Below are positions 1 to 10,069 of a stretch of DNA of 64,000 nt, piece by piece. Position numbers and translations under genes: made by a program. The notes beneath the pieces are model-generated. The model saw only the letters and a program-made list of their open reading frames with translations, had not been told where the DNA came from and did not search any database. This DNA comes from Sepioteuthis lessoniana (taxonomy: Eukaryota; Mollusca; Cephalopoda; Myopsida; Loliginidae): contig OY757934.1 of assembly GCA_963585895.1 (NCBI GenBank), forward strand, positions 49,355,233 through 49,419,232. The letters run 5' to 3'. Every line of letters begins with the position of its first letter. Positions within the stretch are counted from its first letter, which is position 1.

Positions 1-97
1 TTTCAAAATATCTACATCTCTCCCTAACTAAAAGGGGGGGGGGTATTTCTGCTTTTCCTTCTTTTCTATGCATTTTTGTCTATTTTTATTTATTTTT

Positions 98-428
98 CTC
101 AGCCCAGTCATCTAGGGCGGTAGAATTCACTGACTGCGTCTGTGCAGAGGTAAGACTTCCTCTTAACGAGTGTGCTGGATATGACGCTAAACCATCAGAC
201 GGTGAAATTCCTGTCCTGGATCTTTGGGGAGTGTAGATTATCTCTTAATTGTCTTTACTCCCAGGTCCACACTGATATAGAGAGGGAGTACCAGTCAGAG
301 TACTATCTCTGAGTCAAATTGAAATGTTTGACAATTTTGCTGTGTGTAAACAGTTGACTGATGTTGAATTGAATTGCTCCTTTTATATAACAATACTTAA
401 AACCATTTAACTGTATCAACAAAAATGA
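98..428 (+). mobile_element. Family A retroposon, 3' truncated
   Basis: It starts at the constant family-A 5' end (CCCAGTCATCTAGGGCGG) and contains the block ending in a 'gggtcaaat'-type motif at about 310-320. One set of internal sub-repeats follows. The 3' hairpin and CCAAA tail are absent, because the copy runs into an oppositely oriented family-A tail at about 430. It has no coding capacity. Confidence 0.7.
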
Positions 429-429
429 T

Positions 430-528
430 TTGATTTGGTTTGGTATGGTTTAATGGCATATCAACCGTTGCAAATTATTTAAGGCCAAATCCTGTTTATA
501 TATATATATATATATAATAAACATATAT
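430..528 (-). mobile_element. Isolated family A 3' tail
   Basis: A minus-strand family-A tail: TTTGG repeats, then the hairpin arms ATGGCATATCAACC and GGCC, then a short TA run. It lies directly beside the SINE-2 tail, so two tail units sit in tandem here. Confidence 0.65.
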
Positions 529-529
529 G

Positions 530-776
530 ATTTGGTTTGGTTTGGTTTGGTTTCTTTGTTTAATGGCATATCAACCTTTGTAGGTTATTTAATGCCAAAG
601 CTATTCTCCTAGAAGAACAGTTGTTGTACTATTTAACCCATAGCTTGGAGGATAAAGGGGTTCATACCTTTCCCGAGGGTATTTGCCCGAAATTGAACGT
701 AATAGCGCGACTGGAGTACGAACTCGCATTCTACGATTCCGCAGTCCATCGCTGTAACACCACGAGGACCCCCCCC
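530..776 (-). mobile_element. SINE-2, full length
   Basis: Read on the minus strand it begins with a tRNA-like head: box A region GTGGTGTTACAGCG and a box-B-like GAGTTCGTACTCC. A central domain follows (GGGAAAGGTATGAACCCC, then TATGGGTTAAATAGTAC). The 3' end is the hairpin GGCATTAAATAACC with GGTTGATATGCC, then CAAAGAAACC and CCAAA repeats. A Pol III-transcribed SINE of tRNA origin is the natural reading. Short ORFs here are chance frames. Confidence 0.75.
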
Positions 777-782
777 ATATAT

Positions 783-1020
783 GATTTTGTGAACACATTT
801 TTTATAAGATTTTAAAACGAGCCTGATCTTTTTGTTTTTTTTGCACACAGTTAAAAGATTTCAAGTATTGTAATGTATCACTAAAAATTTAATTAAACAT
901 CAGTCATTTGTTTACACACAGCTAAAGGATCGAACAGTTCTATTTGAAACTATTCAATTTACCATAAGTTATTAGTTTGCACTTGGTTTAAATGTCAAAC
1001 AATTCTTTTTGACCCTAAGA
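783..1020 (-). mobile_element. Family A fragment
   Basis: Minus-strand family-A body with three internal sub-repeats (CAGTTAAA, TTCTATTT and CAATTTA modules). It runs without a break into the 267-bp tandem units that follow. Confidence 0.6.
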
Positions 1021-1561
1021 TAGGACCCTAAATTGTTGATTATAATCAAAACAATTTTAGTTTGGTTTTGTTTCGTTTGATTTTATGCCATACAAACCAT
1101 TATTGGTTATCTAATGTCAAATTCTGTTTTGTTACGTATACATTAAATATATATATGAATTGTAAACACATTTTGTAAATGTACACAGTTAAATGATCAA
1201 ACGTTTCTATTTCTAACGATTCAATTTAGCATAAGTCATTAGTTTGCACTTGGTTTAAATGTCAGACAATTCTATTTGACCCTAAGATAGGACCCTAAAT
1301 TGTTGATTATAATCAAAACAATTTTAGTTTGGTTTTGTTTCGTTTGATTTTATGCCATGCAAACCATTATTGGTTATCTAATGTCAAATTCTGTTTTGTT
1401 ACGTATACATTAAAGATATATATGAATTGTAAACACATTTTGTAAATGTACACAGTTAAATGATCAAACGTTTCTATTTCTAACGATTCAATTTAGCATA
1501 AGTCATTAGTTTGCACTTGGTTTAAATGTCAGACACTTCTATTTGACCCTAAGATAGGACC
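1009..1561. repeat. Tandem 267-bp units made from family A
   Basis: The junction TTGACCCTAAGATAGGACCC then TAAATTGTTGATTATAATC recurs at about 1009, 1276 and 1543, exactly 267 bp apart. Each unit holds a minus-strand family-A tail (TAGTTTGGTTTTG), the hairpin region and one block of body sub-repeats. The identical junctions point to tandem duplication rather than separate insertions. The third junction leads into a nearly complete A copy. Confidence 0.8.
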
Positions 1562-2131
1562 CTAAATTGTTGATTATAATCAAAACAATTTTAGTTTGGT
1601 TTTGCTTCGTTTAATTTCATGGCATACCAACCATTATTGGTTATCTAATGTCAAATTCTGTTTTGTTACGTATACATTAAATACATAAGAATTGTAAACA
1701 CATTTTATTGATACACACGGTTAAATGATCAAACGTTTCTATTTCTAACGATTCAATTTAGCATAAGTCAACAAAGTTAAATGGTTCCAAGTATTGCTAT
1801 GTATCCCTAACAATTTAATTAAACATCATTTGTTTATCACCGTTAACTGATCAAACAATTTAATTTCAAGCAATTCAATTAAGTATAAGTCATTTGCTTG
1901 CACTCCATTTAAATGTCAAACAGTTATATTTAAGCCATAGATAGGACCCTATCAGGTGTTACCACTCCGGGCCAGACTAGACCTGGGAGTGATGGCAATA
2001 AAGGGGTACTCCGCATTCCCAAGGTTCCCGCATTAGTGAAGCTTCACCATCAGTGTTATATCCAGGATATTCGTAGGTGAGGTCTCACCCTTCTGCAGAG
2101 AAGCAGTCGATGTATTCTACAGCCCAAACAA
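1562..2131 (-). mobile_element. Family A retroposon, near full length
   Basis: A minus-strand copy running from tail and hairpin (1600-1660), through sub-repeats, to the GC-richer 5' block (GGTGTTACCACTCCGGGCC at about 1955) and the 5' end (TGTATTCTACAGCCC at 2115-2131). It closely matches the copy at 60.3-60.9 kb, so both probably come from one subfamily. Confidence 0.75.
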
Positions 2132-2149
2132 ATGATGATATTGAACAGA

Positions 2150-2400
2150 ATTATTAGTGTTGAATTGTAATACTTGAAACCATTAACTATGGGCAAATGA
2201 AACTATTAGTGTTTGATATAACTCTTAAAAACATTTAACTGTGTGCAAAATAAAAACAAACGAGATCTGACTCGTTTAAAATGCTACCTACAAACTATTC
2301 ACTGAAAAATTTTATACATTTGATATATGTATGTATAAACAGAATTTGGCTTTATATAACCAACCTGGGTTGATATGCCATAAAACCCAAGCAACCTAAT
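2150..2400 (+). mobile_element. Family A 3' half
   Basis: Plus-strand sub-repeats (AATACTTGAAACCATT, AACTGTGTGC), then the hairpin AACCAACCTGGGTTGATATG and CATAAAACCCAAGCAACC. It is 5' truncated and lies tail-outward next to the inverted copy ending at 2131. Confidence 0.65.
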
Positions 2401-2521
2401 TTCCTTCTTTTTCCTGTATCTAAAACTTTGGAGTCGTTTGTTATTCATTCATATTTACATTTCATGCCTAATTATTTCTTATGAGGCTTTTGAACACATT
2501 TATAATATATAACATTAAGTT

Positions 2522-2736
2522 CCCGTTGAATAATGGACTACGATTTCGAAGCAAGTGAGTTCGAACTCCCGTCGCGCTATTACGTTCACTTTTGGACTAA
2601 TACCCTTTGGAAAGGTATGAACTCCCTTATATCTGTTGATATGGGTTAAATAGTATCGTGCTGTAATTCTGAAAGGATGTCTTTGGCATTAAATAACCCA
2701 TGAAGGTTGATATACAATTGAATAAAGAAACAAAAT
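2522..2736 (+). mobile_element. SINE-2 copy
   Basis: Plus-strand tRNA-like head (box B GAGTTCGAACTCC at about 2562), central domain (GGAAAGGTATGAACTCCC) and the shared tail (TTTGGCATTAAATAACCC, GGTTGATA), ending in AAGAAACAAAA. The first bases of the head are degraded. Confidence 0.7.
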
Positions 2737-2792
2737 CTAAAATGTCGCATTGTTCTTGTGACCTATTTCTTCCAGCTTCTTGAACATTTTCA

Positions 2793-3063
2793 CATCTCGT
2801 ATTGATTGTTTGATTTTAAGGGTATGTCGACCTTTCTAGATTTATTTAATACCTGGAGGTTAGGGAAATACGTTCATTGTACATTCATTTTGGCATTTTT
2901 TGTGTAGTTGTTTCTTAAGAGGTTTTTACACACCGTTATATATCAAGTATTTCTAATAGAGATAATTTGTAGACCATTAAATGGTTTCAAGTATTCCTAT
3001 CTAATACTAATTATCATATGGTCTCAAGTTATTATTTCTATTTGATAATAATCATTTGCTTAT
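2793..3063 (-). mobile_element. Family B retroposon fragment
   Basis: Minus-strand copy starting with a degraded (GATT)n tail, TTTTAAGGGTATGTCGACC, then the B sequence GGTTAGGGAAATACGTTCA and sub-repeats (CAAGTATTCCTATCTAATAC). It ends at a TC/CA microsatellite. Confidence 0.6.
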
Positions 3064-3143
3064 TCTCTCTCTCTCTCTCACACACAAACACACACGCACA
3101 CACACACACACGCACAAGTGCACACACACACACACACACACAT
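3064..3143. repeat. Compound (TC)n(CA)n microsatellite
   Basis: A CT run changes into a CA run broken by single CG variants. It joins family B on the left and SINE-1 on the right. Confidence 0.9.
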
Positions 3144-3149
3144 ATATAC

Positions 3150-3392
3150 AGTAGTCAAATTGGCGACCGTTGTCAAGGATGACCCGAAGGATCCCTTTTC
3201 ATAAGCTATTACATCGAGGTACTTGGGAGGGCACTACTCCTTTCCCTGGATTGTTTCTCTTTACCCTTGATCCGTACTTTTTAATGCTGAGTGTTAAGAA
3301 AGCCAGCATCAAGTACCAGTTTTTGAGTCTTTGGCATAACTCGACCTGGGATTGAACCCCAATCCCCCGGGCCATTGGCGAACACTAACACT
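3150..3392 (-). mobile_element. SINE-1 copy
   Basis: Minus-strand SINE-1. The head-side box B is seen as GGGATTGAACCCC at about 3349, the body includes TAATGCTGAGTGTTAAG, and the tail side reads TTGGCGACCG then GACCCGAAGG. The ORF in it is a chance frame. Confidence 0.7.
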
Positions 3393-3645
3393 TCTCTGCA
3401 AGCAGGATCCAACACAAGATCTATTTTTACTCGGACATTAACAGGTTTCAGTGTTTTCCTTCTCCTAAACAGGTTGCTGTGCCAAAGCTAAAGAGCACAA
3501 TCTGCCCTACCATTTACGCATAACTAGAGAGAATAGTTGGTTTCATACTTTTCTCAAGGGTATTAGCATTATGGGCAATGCAAACAGCCTCATCCAGGAT
3601 TTGAATTTGGGTTGCTGTATCTGTTTTCTACGTCGCTAAACATGG
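3393..3645 (-). mobile_element. SINE-3 copy, degraded
   Basis: Minus-strand SINE-3. The tail region (AGCAGGATCCAACACAAGAT) comes first, then TTTCCTTCTCCTAAACAGG, the central domain and a weak tRNA-like head near 3600-3645. It directly abuts SINE-1, so the two may have inserted side by side. Confidence 0.6.
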
Positions 3646-3682
3646 TTTTAAGTAACTAATGATAATCCCTGTTGGTTAATTG

Positions 3683-3790
3683 ATCGAGTGGTTTTAACAG
3701 TTTGTCAACCCGTCTGGGGTTATTTTATGCCTAAGGGTTAGGGAATCATATGCAAGTAATTTTTCTTAAAACAAATAATTTTCAGCTATA
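3683..3790 (-). mobile_element. Family B, tail-side part, split by later insertions
   Basis: Minus-strand B tail (GATCGAGTGGTTTTAACAG, GGGTTATTTTATGCC, GGTTAGGGAATCAT). The rest of the element seems to resume at about 4905. LINE-A with its own SINE, and SINE-1, fill the space between. Confidence 0.5.
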
Positions 3791-3829
3791 ATAATTAAAT
3801 AATCCTATAATAATTAAATAATTCTATAA

Positions 3830-4643
3830 TTGTTAATGTCACCCGTTTGATTATAGCACATACTCCACTCTAGACGGAACCTCTCTTAAACTAGTAGACA
3901 AATTCACTTACTTAGGAAGCAGCGTCGCATCAACCGAAAAGGTAATCGACACGAGGTTAACGAAGGCATGGACAGCTATCAAATAGGCTATGGGTAAATA
4001 GTAGGACAGACTAGGTTCTTCAGCCTTGGTTAGGCAACTAGTCTAGGAGAAGGAAAACTCTGAATTCAAACCTGTTAAACTCCGCTTCAAAATTGACCTT
4101 GTGTTATATCCTGCCCGAGCGGAGGGGTTGGTAAATAGTAATAGGCTATCGATTATATGGAAATCAGACCTAACCGATAAAATGAAACGCAGTCTCTTCC
4201 AGGCAGCGGTCGCATCGATACTGCTATATGGATGCACTGCATGGACTCTAACAAAACGGCTGGAGAAAAAGCTAGACGGCAATTACACAAGAATGCTGCG
4301 AGCAATCTTGATCAAGTCCTGGCGGCAACACCCCACAAGACACCAACTGTACGGCCACCTGCCTCCTATCACGAAAAATATTCAAGTTAGACGAACCAGA
4401 CATGCAGGATACTACTGGAGAAGCAGGGACGAACTCATAAGTAATGTACTCTTATGGACCCCCACACATGGCCGTGCAAAAGCAGGACGACCAGCACAAA
4501 CATACATTTAGCAACTATGTGAGGATACAGGATGTTGTCCAGAAGACCTTCCTGAGGCGATGAACGATAGGGAAAAGTGGCGTGAGAGGGTCAGGGATAT
4601 CCGTACTACCAGCACGACATGATGATGATGATGATGATTATAG
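3830..4643 (+). mobile_element. LINE-A (RTE-like) 3' part with nested SINE-3
   Basis: This is the C-terminal third of a non-LTR reverse transcriptase polyprotein plus its 3' end. Visible peptide stretches are YGCTAWTLTKRLEKKLDGNY, then YGHLPPITKNIQVRRTRHAG, RSRDELIS, LLWTPTHGRAKAGRP, and near the end EAMNDREKWRERVRDIRT. The (GATGAT)n tail starts just after the coding end at 4619, typical of RTE-type LINEs with short 3' UTRs. The copy is 5' truncated, carries in-frame stops and is dead. A SINE-3 piece splits it at 3992-4139. The family name rests on the short UTR and microsatellite tail and is inference; the RT catalytic motifs are not in this fragment. Confidence 0.75.
3992..4139 (+). mobile_element. 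Headless SINE-3 inserted in LINE-A
   Basis: A 148-bp piece from GGGTAAATAGTAGGACAGAC to GGAGGGGTTGGTAAATAGT, lacking the tRNA head. It is flanked by a 10-bp target-site duplication AATAGGCTAT (3982-3991 and 4140-4149), so it is a genuine insertion. The 5' cut lies where the SINE's own GCTATGGG overlaps the target. Confidence 0.85.
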
Positions 4644-4671
4644 TTAATAATTATCATATAAGTTATAAAGC

Positions 4672-4904
4672 TGTGACCTTAGTCGAGTGTGACCCGAAGG
4701 CTCCCTTTTCAATAGCTACCACACTGAGGTGGAGGGGAGGGCACTACTCCATTCCCAGGATTGCTTCACTTTACCCTTGATTGTTACCTTATAATGCTGA
4801 GTGTTGAGCAGGGTGGCATCAAGTACCATTTTTTGAGTCTTTGGTATGACTCGACCTTCGATTGAACCCCGGTCCATTGGCGAACACTCTATTCATTAGG
4901 CCAA
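4672..4904 (-). mobile_element. SINE-1 copy
   Basis: Minus-strand SINE-1 with tail side GACCCGAAGGCTCCC, body TATAATGCTGAGTGTTGAG and box B as GATTGAACCCCGG. The extreme head is shortened. Confidence 0.7.
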
Positions 4905-5100
4905 TTCCTATCGAATACAAATAATTCTAAACAGATCTATTTGACCCATGCGCAGGATTCTAACAGGTACTACCACCCCGGGACACAGTGGACCTGGGAG
5001 TAAAGGCTATGAAGGGGTACTCTCCAATTCTCCAGAACTGAAGCCTCACTATCAAATGCACTTTAGTTTCATACACAGGATTCCTTTTTTTTGAGGGGAT
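4905..5100 (-). mobile_element. Family B, 5'-side part
   Basis: Minus-strand B block: TCTATTTGACCCATG, GGTACTACCACCCCGGG, GGACCTGGGAGTAAAGG, TTTAGTTTCATACACAGG. It probably continues the B tail at 3683-3790. The 5' end merges into the polypyrimidine tract. Confidence 0.6.
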
Positions 5101-5281
5101 TTACCTCTCTGTCGGGGATAAATAAGCGTATTTTAATCTTCTCTTTCTTTTCCTTCTTCCCTTTCTTTTTTCTCTTTTTTATTTCTTTCTTTTTCCGGGC
5201 CCCATTTTTATCCAATATTTCCGCCAACTTCCACTTTATTTACTTTCAAGAAATTACCTTTTCTTTTTTCTTTTCGCCTCA

Positions 5282-5314
<33 letters not shown>

Positions 5315-6110
5315 AGAAACTATTCTTCCTCTACTATTACCTTTTTTTTTCCATTTCTCGTTTTCTTTCCTGGTTGCTCCTCCTTTTTCCTTCAGATCTT
5401 TTAATTTTCTTTTTACTTTCTTTCTTTTTAATCTTTCATCTTTCTTTCTTAACATCTTTTAAATTTTTCTTTCATTAATTTGAATTATGTTTTTTTCTTT
5501 TCTCTTTCGTTTTTCTTTCAATTCTCTTTCTTGATTTTCCTTATTTCTTTGCCTCTTACATTATCCAATCTCGCCAAAATACCCATCTCCTTCTCCCTTC
5601 TTTTCTTCTTTTTTCTTCCTTTTTCCTTTTTCTTTTCATCCTTTTTCTTTCTATTTTATTCTATTTTCTTCCCTCTTTTTTCCTGTTTCGTCCTTTTATC
5701 TTCCTTTTTCTTCTTTTCTTTTCTTCAATTCTTTCCTGTTTCTTCTTTTTTCTCTCTCTTTTTTCTTCTATTTTCTCCTTTTTTCTATTTTCTTCTTTTT
5801 TCTTTCCTTTTTTTCTTCTTTGGTTTCTCTCCCATTTTTTCTTACTTTTTCCTTCTTTCTTTTTTCGATCTTCTTTTCTTCTTTTTTCTTTTCGTATTTC
5901 TTTTTTCTTCTGTTTTTCTTGTATGTTTCGTCTTTTTTCTTTCTTTTTTCTTCCTTCTTTTCTCCTGTTTTCTTTTTTTCTTCCTTTTTTCTTCCTTCTT
6001 TTCTCCTCTTTTTCTTTCTTCTCTCAGTCTCTTTTTTTCTTTTCAACTTAATTCTCTTTATACCACCATATTCTTAATCCTTCTTTTTCTCTCTCTTCTT
6101 TTCTTTTATA
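5100..6110. repeat. 1-kb polypyrimidine (TTTTC-rich) tract
   Basis: Nearly pure C/T on the plus strand for about 1 kb, with TTTC, TTCTT and TCTTTTTC motifs and a short (TTTC)n run near 5284. Long ORFs in either direction here (F/S/L-rich or K/E/R-rich) come from base composition. Homopurine-homopyrimidine DNA of this kind can form triplex structures. Confidence 0.9.
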
Positions 6111-6115
6111 TATGA

Positions 6116-6617
6116 CCGCTAACCTAACGTGGGAAAGGTCTACTTTACGACAACATTTGGACGATGGTCTTAACAAAATTCCTGGATGACTACGTGGATT
6201 GTGTAAATCACGAATTCTGTCCCCGCTCTAACTTACTAACAATAAATAACACATTCCCATTTACTTAACCTGGTCGAGAAATTGGGGTTAGCTTATATGC
6301 CTGTATGACATTATTGTAACAAGAGAAGAACTCACCTGTTTGTTAAGGTCTGGGAAAATACTTTTCGATTTACATATGCACTCAGGTATATGACCAATAG
6401 CGAGCGTGGATCTTCCAAGACGAATCGTAAAAAAGAGAAGGCCTTATATTGAGTTTGTTTTAATGAATTTTAATTATTTTTAATGAAAAACCGGGCAACA
6501 ATGTCCGATATATAAAAATATAATAGCCAAAAATATTGTCTAATAGTATCTTGAGTACGTTATAAAGTGTTTTAATGCTGAAATTCTTTTTACAGATATC
6601 TACATGTGTTAAAATTC
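6116..6617. other. Unclassified AT-rich DNA
   Basis: No ORF, repeat family or RNA gene recognised. It opens with moderately complex sequence (AACCTAACGTGGGAAAGG) that I could not place. Confidence 0.5.
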
Positions 6618-7135
6618 TTATGATTGAGTGATTGATTTTAATGGCATGTAAACATGTTTAAGGTTATTTTATGCCTTGAAGTAAGGGAATTGCATTTATA
6701 TTTACATTTTGTGCAGTCGTTTTATATGGGATATTTTGCACACAGTTGTATAGTTTCAAGTAATCATTTCTATTTAACAATAGTCATTTGTTAGTACACA
6801 GTAATATATGGTTTCAAGTAATTATTTCTATGTATTTTCAGATAGTTATTTATTTATAAGTAAGTAATAATAATTATCCCTAGTAAACAATTATTGTTTC
6901 GAAAAACGATTCAATACAAATTATTTACAGTTATATGGTATCAGTTATTCTTACCCAATACCAATAATTATCTCCAATAGATAGGACTAAAAGTTCCTGC
7001 TACGCCAGGCCAGAGTAGGCCTGGGAGTAATGGCTGTGAAGAGATGACTCCATACTTCTGAGAACTGCAGAACTAGAGCCTCTACATCAAAGGCAGCTTA
7101 GTGTTGTACTCTGAATACCCTTTTTGGCCTGCAAA
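6618..7135 (-). mobile_element. Family B retroposon, near full length
   Basis: Minus-strand copy: tail GATTGAGTGATTGATTTTAA, B sequence, three sub-repeats with CAAGTAATTATTTCTAT, then TAGATAGGACTAAAAG and the 5' block (CCAGGCCAGAGTAGGCC) ending near ACTCTGAATACCC. It shows B keeps the same module order as A. Confidence 0.7.
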
Positions 7136-7334
7136 GAATACAATGTCTATCATTAGCCTCATCAACAGAACGATTAAATTTTTTTATTATGTTTGTAAAT
7201 ATATATCTTATTCTAACCCAGTAAAAAAATAGCGATATACTTTTTTATGAGAAAATGCTCTGAAAATGCTTTAACGCACAGAATTTTACAACTTTTAGTC
7301 TAATTTAAAACTAAATAATGATTTCGTGGGAGCA

Positions 7335-7650
7335 TTTCTAAGGAGCATTGCTTAGGACGAGATATCTTAATTATCAAAATTCTCAATACAACGATTCGTC
7401 TTCCAATTTCCAACTCTTCCAGCTCTTTTCCAAACCCCTGGGGACCGTTCGAAGCACTCCAATTACTATTGGTATGACCGTCACTTTTATGTTCCATAGC
7501 TTTCTTAGTTCTCTAGCAAGGTCCATGTATTGTCTCGCTTTTCGCTTTCTTTGATTATCACTTTCTAATCTACTGGGACTGCAAAATCCACTAAATGGCA
7601 AGTTTATTTTTTTGTTAATAATCGCTAGGTAATCCATTCGTGTTTTTCAG
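7335..7650 (-). mobile_element. LINE-B C-terminal fragment, copy 1
   Basis: Minus-strand peptide with DLARELRKLWNIKVTVIPIV, then IGVLRTVPRGLEK. This is the C-terminal end of a non-LTR element with a restriction-like endonuclease, the family seen at length at 14.8-16.9 kb. Only about 90 codons remain, with no start and no RT domain. Confidence 0.7.
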
Positions 7651-7654
7651 CCCA

Positions 7655-7965
7655 GCGTTGACTGGAGGGATTTCACTGGAGTCTTAGTGACTGCAAGTTT
7701 CTTCAGGTTTTCAAGACTTTTCTCAAAATATTAGTTGATTTCAAAAGATTCCTCTGATTTCCAACTTTCCACTCCCACTTTAAATCTTTTGATGACCGTT
7801 CTGAGAGCTCTAAAACAAATGGTATCACCGTCACCCGCATGTTCAGCTGGTTTATTAATCATCTGGCAATGTCCTAGTATTTGTCTATCTTTTAGCTTTC
7901 TTTCATTTTCACTCTGCAATCCGCTAGTTGTATGTTGCTGTCCAAATGTTAAAAATATATAATAA
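7655..7965 (-). mobile_element. LINE-B C-terminal fragment, copy 2
   Basis: Minus-strand peptide SENERKLKDRQ, then ICFRALRTVIKRFK and SLENLKKLAVTKTP, parallel to the neighbouring fragment and in the same orientation. The two cover overlapping parts of the same C-terminus, so this is a head-to-tail pair. It is more degraded than copy 1. Confidence 0.6.
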
Positions 7966-7984
7966 CTAAACGATCCGTGAAATT

Positions 7985-8400
7985 GTTGGCTTTTGTTTGT
8001 TTGTTTGTTTGTTTGGTTGTGTTTTATGGCATATCAACCTTTGTGAGTTATTTAATGCCAAATCCTGTTTATTAATACATATTATTATTTTGAAATGGTA
8101 AATTTTTGTTGGTAACTTTGCTCATAAACTTATTTGTTTGCACACAGTTAAATGGTTTCCAGTATTGGTATTTATTTCTTGTACTCAGTTAAGTGATTTC
8201 AAGTATTGCAATTGTTTGCACACAGTTAAATGGCTTGAAGAATTGCTATCTAACAATAATAGTTCTATTTAATATTACAAATAATAATCCCTAGTAAAAG
8301 ATTGAAGAGTTCTAATTGACCCATAGATTGGTTAGTTGGGTTTTATGGCATATCAACGTTTGCAGGTTATTTAATGCCTAATCCTGTTAACATAGAGATG
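7985..8400 (-). mobile_element. Family A fragment with two tails
   Basis: Minus-strand: (TTTG)n, then GGTTGTGTTTTATGGCATAT, sub-repeats (CACAGTTAAATGGTTTCC), TTGACCCATAGATTGG, then at 8331 a second tail (GGGTTTTATGGCATATCAAC). The second tail starts where a 5' block is expected, again showing tail duplication. Confidence 0.65.
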
Positions 8401-8550
8401 ATTATTCCTTTTCACACTAACCATTGAAAATGCAATGCAATATAGTGAAACATTTTCGGTAAAAATAAACATCTTCTACCAAACATTTTTCCAGTTTGTT
8501 ATTAATACTACACAACATACTGTCGGAAACATGTATTTCCATATGATACC

Positions 8551-8552
<2 letters not shown>

Positions 8553-8598
<46 letters not shown>
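8553..8598. repeat. (TA)n microsatellite
   Basis: About 23 TA units. The sequence after it (CACAGACAGATCTG) is unplaced. Confidence 0.95.
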
Positions 8599-8601
<3 letters not shown>

Positions 8602-8844
8602 ATCCACAGACAGATCTGTTTCGTTCTATCAGAACTCATCAGTGTGGCTAGACAGTAGCTTCCCGTAGCTGTATATATATGTAGATTGAAGAGTTCTAAT
8701 CAATATTTCATACTTAACACTTACTTATGACGATCCTGATGCTTCTAATTAGGAAAAAGAGAAGAATTCTAATCAGCATTTCATTGTCATCTCTTATATC
8801 GAGAATTTGAATAATTAAAAAGTTTGACATGCCGTTAAAATGAC

Positions 8845-8940
8845 CGAAGGACCATATAATGAAAACTTCAACGTATCCCCATTAGAAAATAATGGGCCAG
8901 GATTGTCAGCATTGACATGGCACCACAAAAATTATAATTA
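8845..8940. repeat. First copy of a three-copy local repeat
   Basis: The stretch GAAAACTTCAACG, ATTAGAAAATAATGGGCCAG, CACAAAAATTATAA recurs at 9567-9645 and, more degraded, at 10466-10525. The copies bracket LINE-A and the hAT-like relic. Confidence 0.6.
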
Positions 8941-9053
8941 TATATGATAATTATGTAGATATTTGATATATTTGATAGATATATGACAATTATATGCGAT
9001 AGATTATTATATTTCGATTTGATCTTTTTAATTGATCTCTTCTGACCATTGAT

Positions 9054-9446
9054 ATGGACTCTAACAAAACGGCTGGAGAAGAAGCTAGACGGCAATTACA
9101 CAAGAATGCTGCGAGCAATACTGAACAAGTCCTGGCAGCAACACCCCACAAGACACCAACTGTACGGCCACCTGCCTCCTATCACGAAAAATATTCAAGT
9201 TAGACGAACCAGACATGCAGGACACTGCTGGAGAAGTAGGGACGAACTCATAAGGGATGTACTCTTGTGGACCCCCACACATGGCTGTGCAAAAGCAGAA
9301 CGAACAGCACGAACATACATTCAGCAACTATGTGAGGATACGGGATGTTGTCCAGAATACCTGCCTGAGGCGATGAACGATAGGGAAAAGTGGCGAGAGA
9401 GGGTCAGGGATATCCGTACTACCAGCACGACATGATGATGATGATG
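9054..9446 (+). mobile_element. LINE-A 3' end, 5' truncated
   Basis: Open frame of 128 codons from TLTKRLEKKLDGNYTRMLRA to the end EKWRERVRDIRTTSTT, followed by the (GAT)n tail. It is the same segment as at 4246-4643 and nearly identical to it, so both are from a recent subfamily. Two small differences (GRAKAG to GCAKAE) sit in the conserved WTPTHG motif region. Confidence 0.8.
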
Positions 9447-9448
9447 AG

Positions 9449-9645
9449 AAATATACGGCATCGCAAGCCATTTTTTATATGTCTGACAGTTCCTTCTTCA
9501 TAAAACTTTATATTTTTATTACCATTTCATTCACATTTCCTATTTTTTTCCCGTTTTTTAAAAGCATAATATACTGAAAACTTCAACGATTCCTCATTAG
9601 ATAATAATGTGCCAGGATTATCAGCATCACAAAAATTATAAGACT
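9449..9645. repeat. Left copy of a direct repeat flanking the hAT-like relic
   Basis: GGCATCGCAAGCC, TGACAGTTCCTTCTTCATAA, TTTATATTTTTATTACC and onward match 10039-10518. Here the 23-bp module is present once; in the right copy it is expanded to about 15 units. Confidence 0.7.
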
Positions 9646-10040
9646 TAGGTAGACAACTTGGCGTTGTCAATACCAACCAGATTCAGTGAATGACTAGTGT
9701 ATGACACATAAAAATGTTTTTGTATTAAGAATCCATCAACCTGCTTTTCTTTCATGTCGGCTCCATTATTACATGGTTGGTCCAGATAAGTTGAAATATT
9801 TAGTTCTTGGCCATTTGCTTGTTCCAAAAATATGACAAACAAGCCTTCACCTGAACTTTCATTGATTCCAAGGTAGCCATAAAAGGCCTAACTCAATGTG
9901 GATTCTCTAGGATCAAACCGAGGAATATATCATTGATTCTTCTTGATGAGGGATATCAAGTGTGCAGTCGAGAATCATGGCAAAATATCAAGCTGACTTT
10001 AAATGACGCAAGTTTTCTTTCTTGGCTTTTCATTCTGTAA
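9645..10040 (-). pseudogene. hAT-like (DUF4371-type) transposase relic
   Basis: The minus strand encodes LNISTYLDQPCNNGADMKEK and then FYVSYTSHSLNLVGIDNAKL. This matches the known pattern of a D/N-NGANMKG block followed by a C-x-x-H-S-L-N-L block in DUF4371 proteins related to hAT transposases and ZMYM1-like host proteins. Further upstream AMILDCTLDIPHQEES resembles the family's ILDCTPDxSHQE motif, but in a different frame, so the copy has frameshifts and stops. Only the middle of the RNase-H-like fold remains. It could be a dead hAT element or a processed fragment of a domesticated gene. Confidence 0.55.
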
Positions 10041-10069
10041 GAAATCTGCGGTATCGCAAAACCTTTTTA

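Noticed and set aside
5091-6115. Several long ORFs rich in F, S, L or in K, E, R
   Set aside because: They follow the polypyrimidine composition, occur in several frames at once and have no domain pattern.
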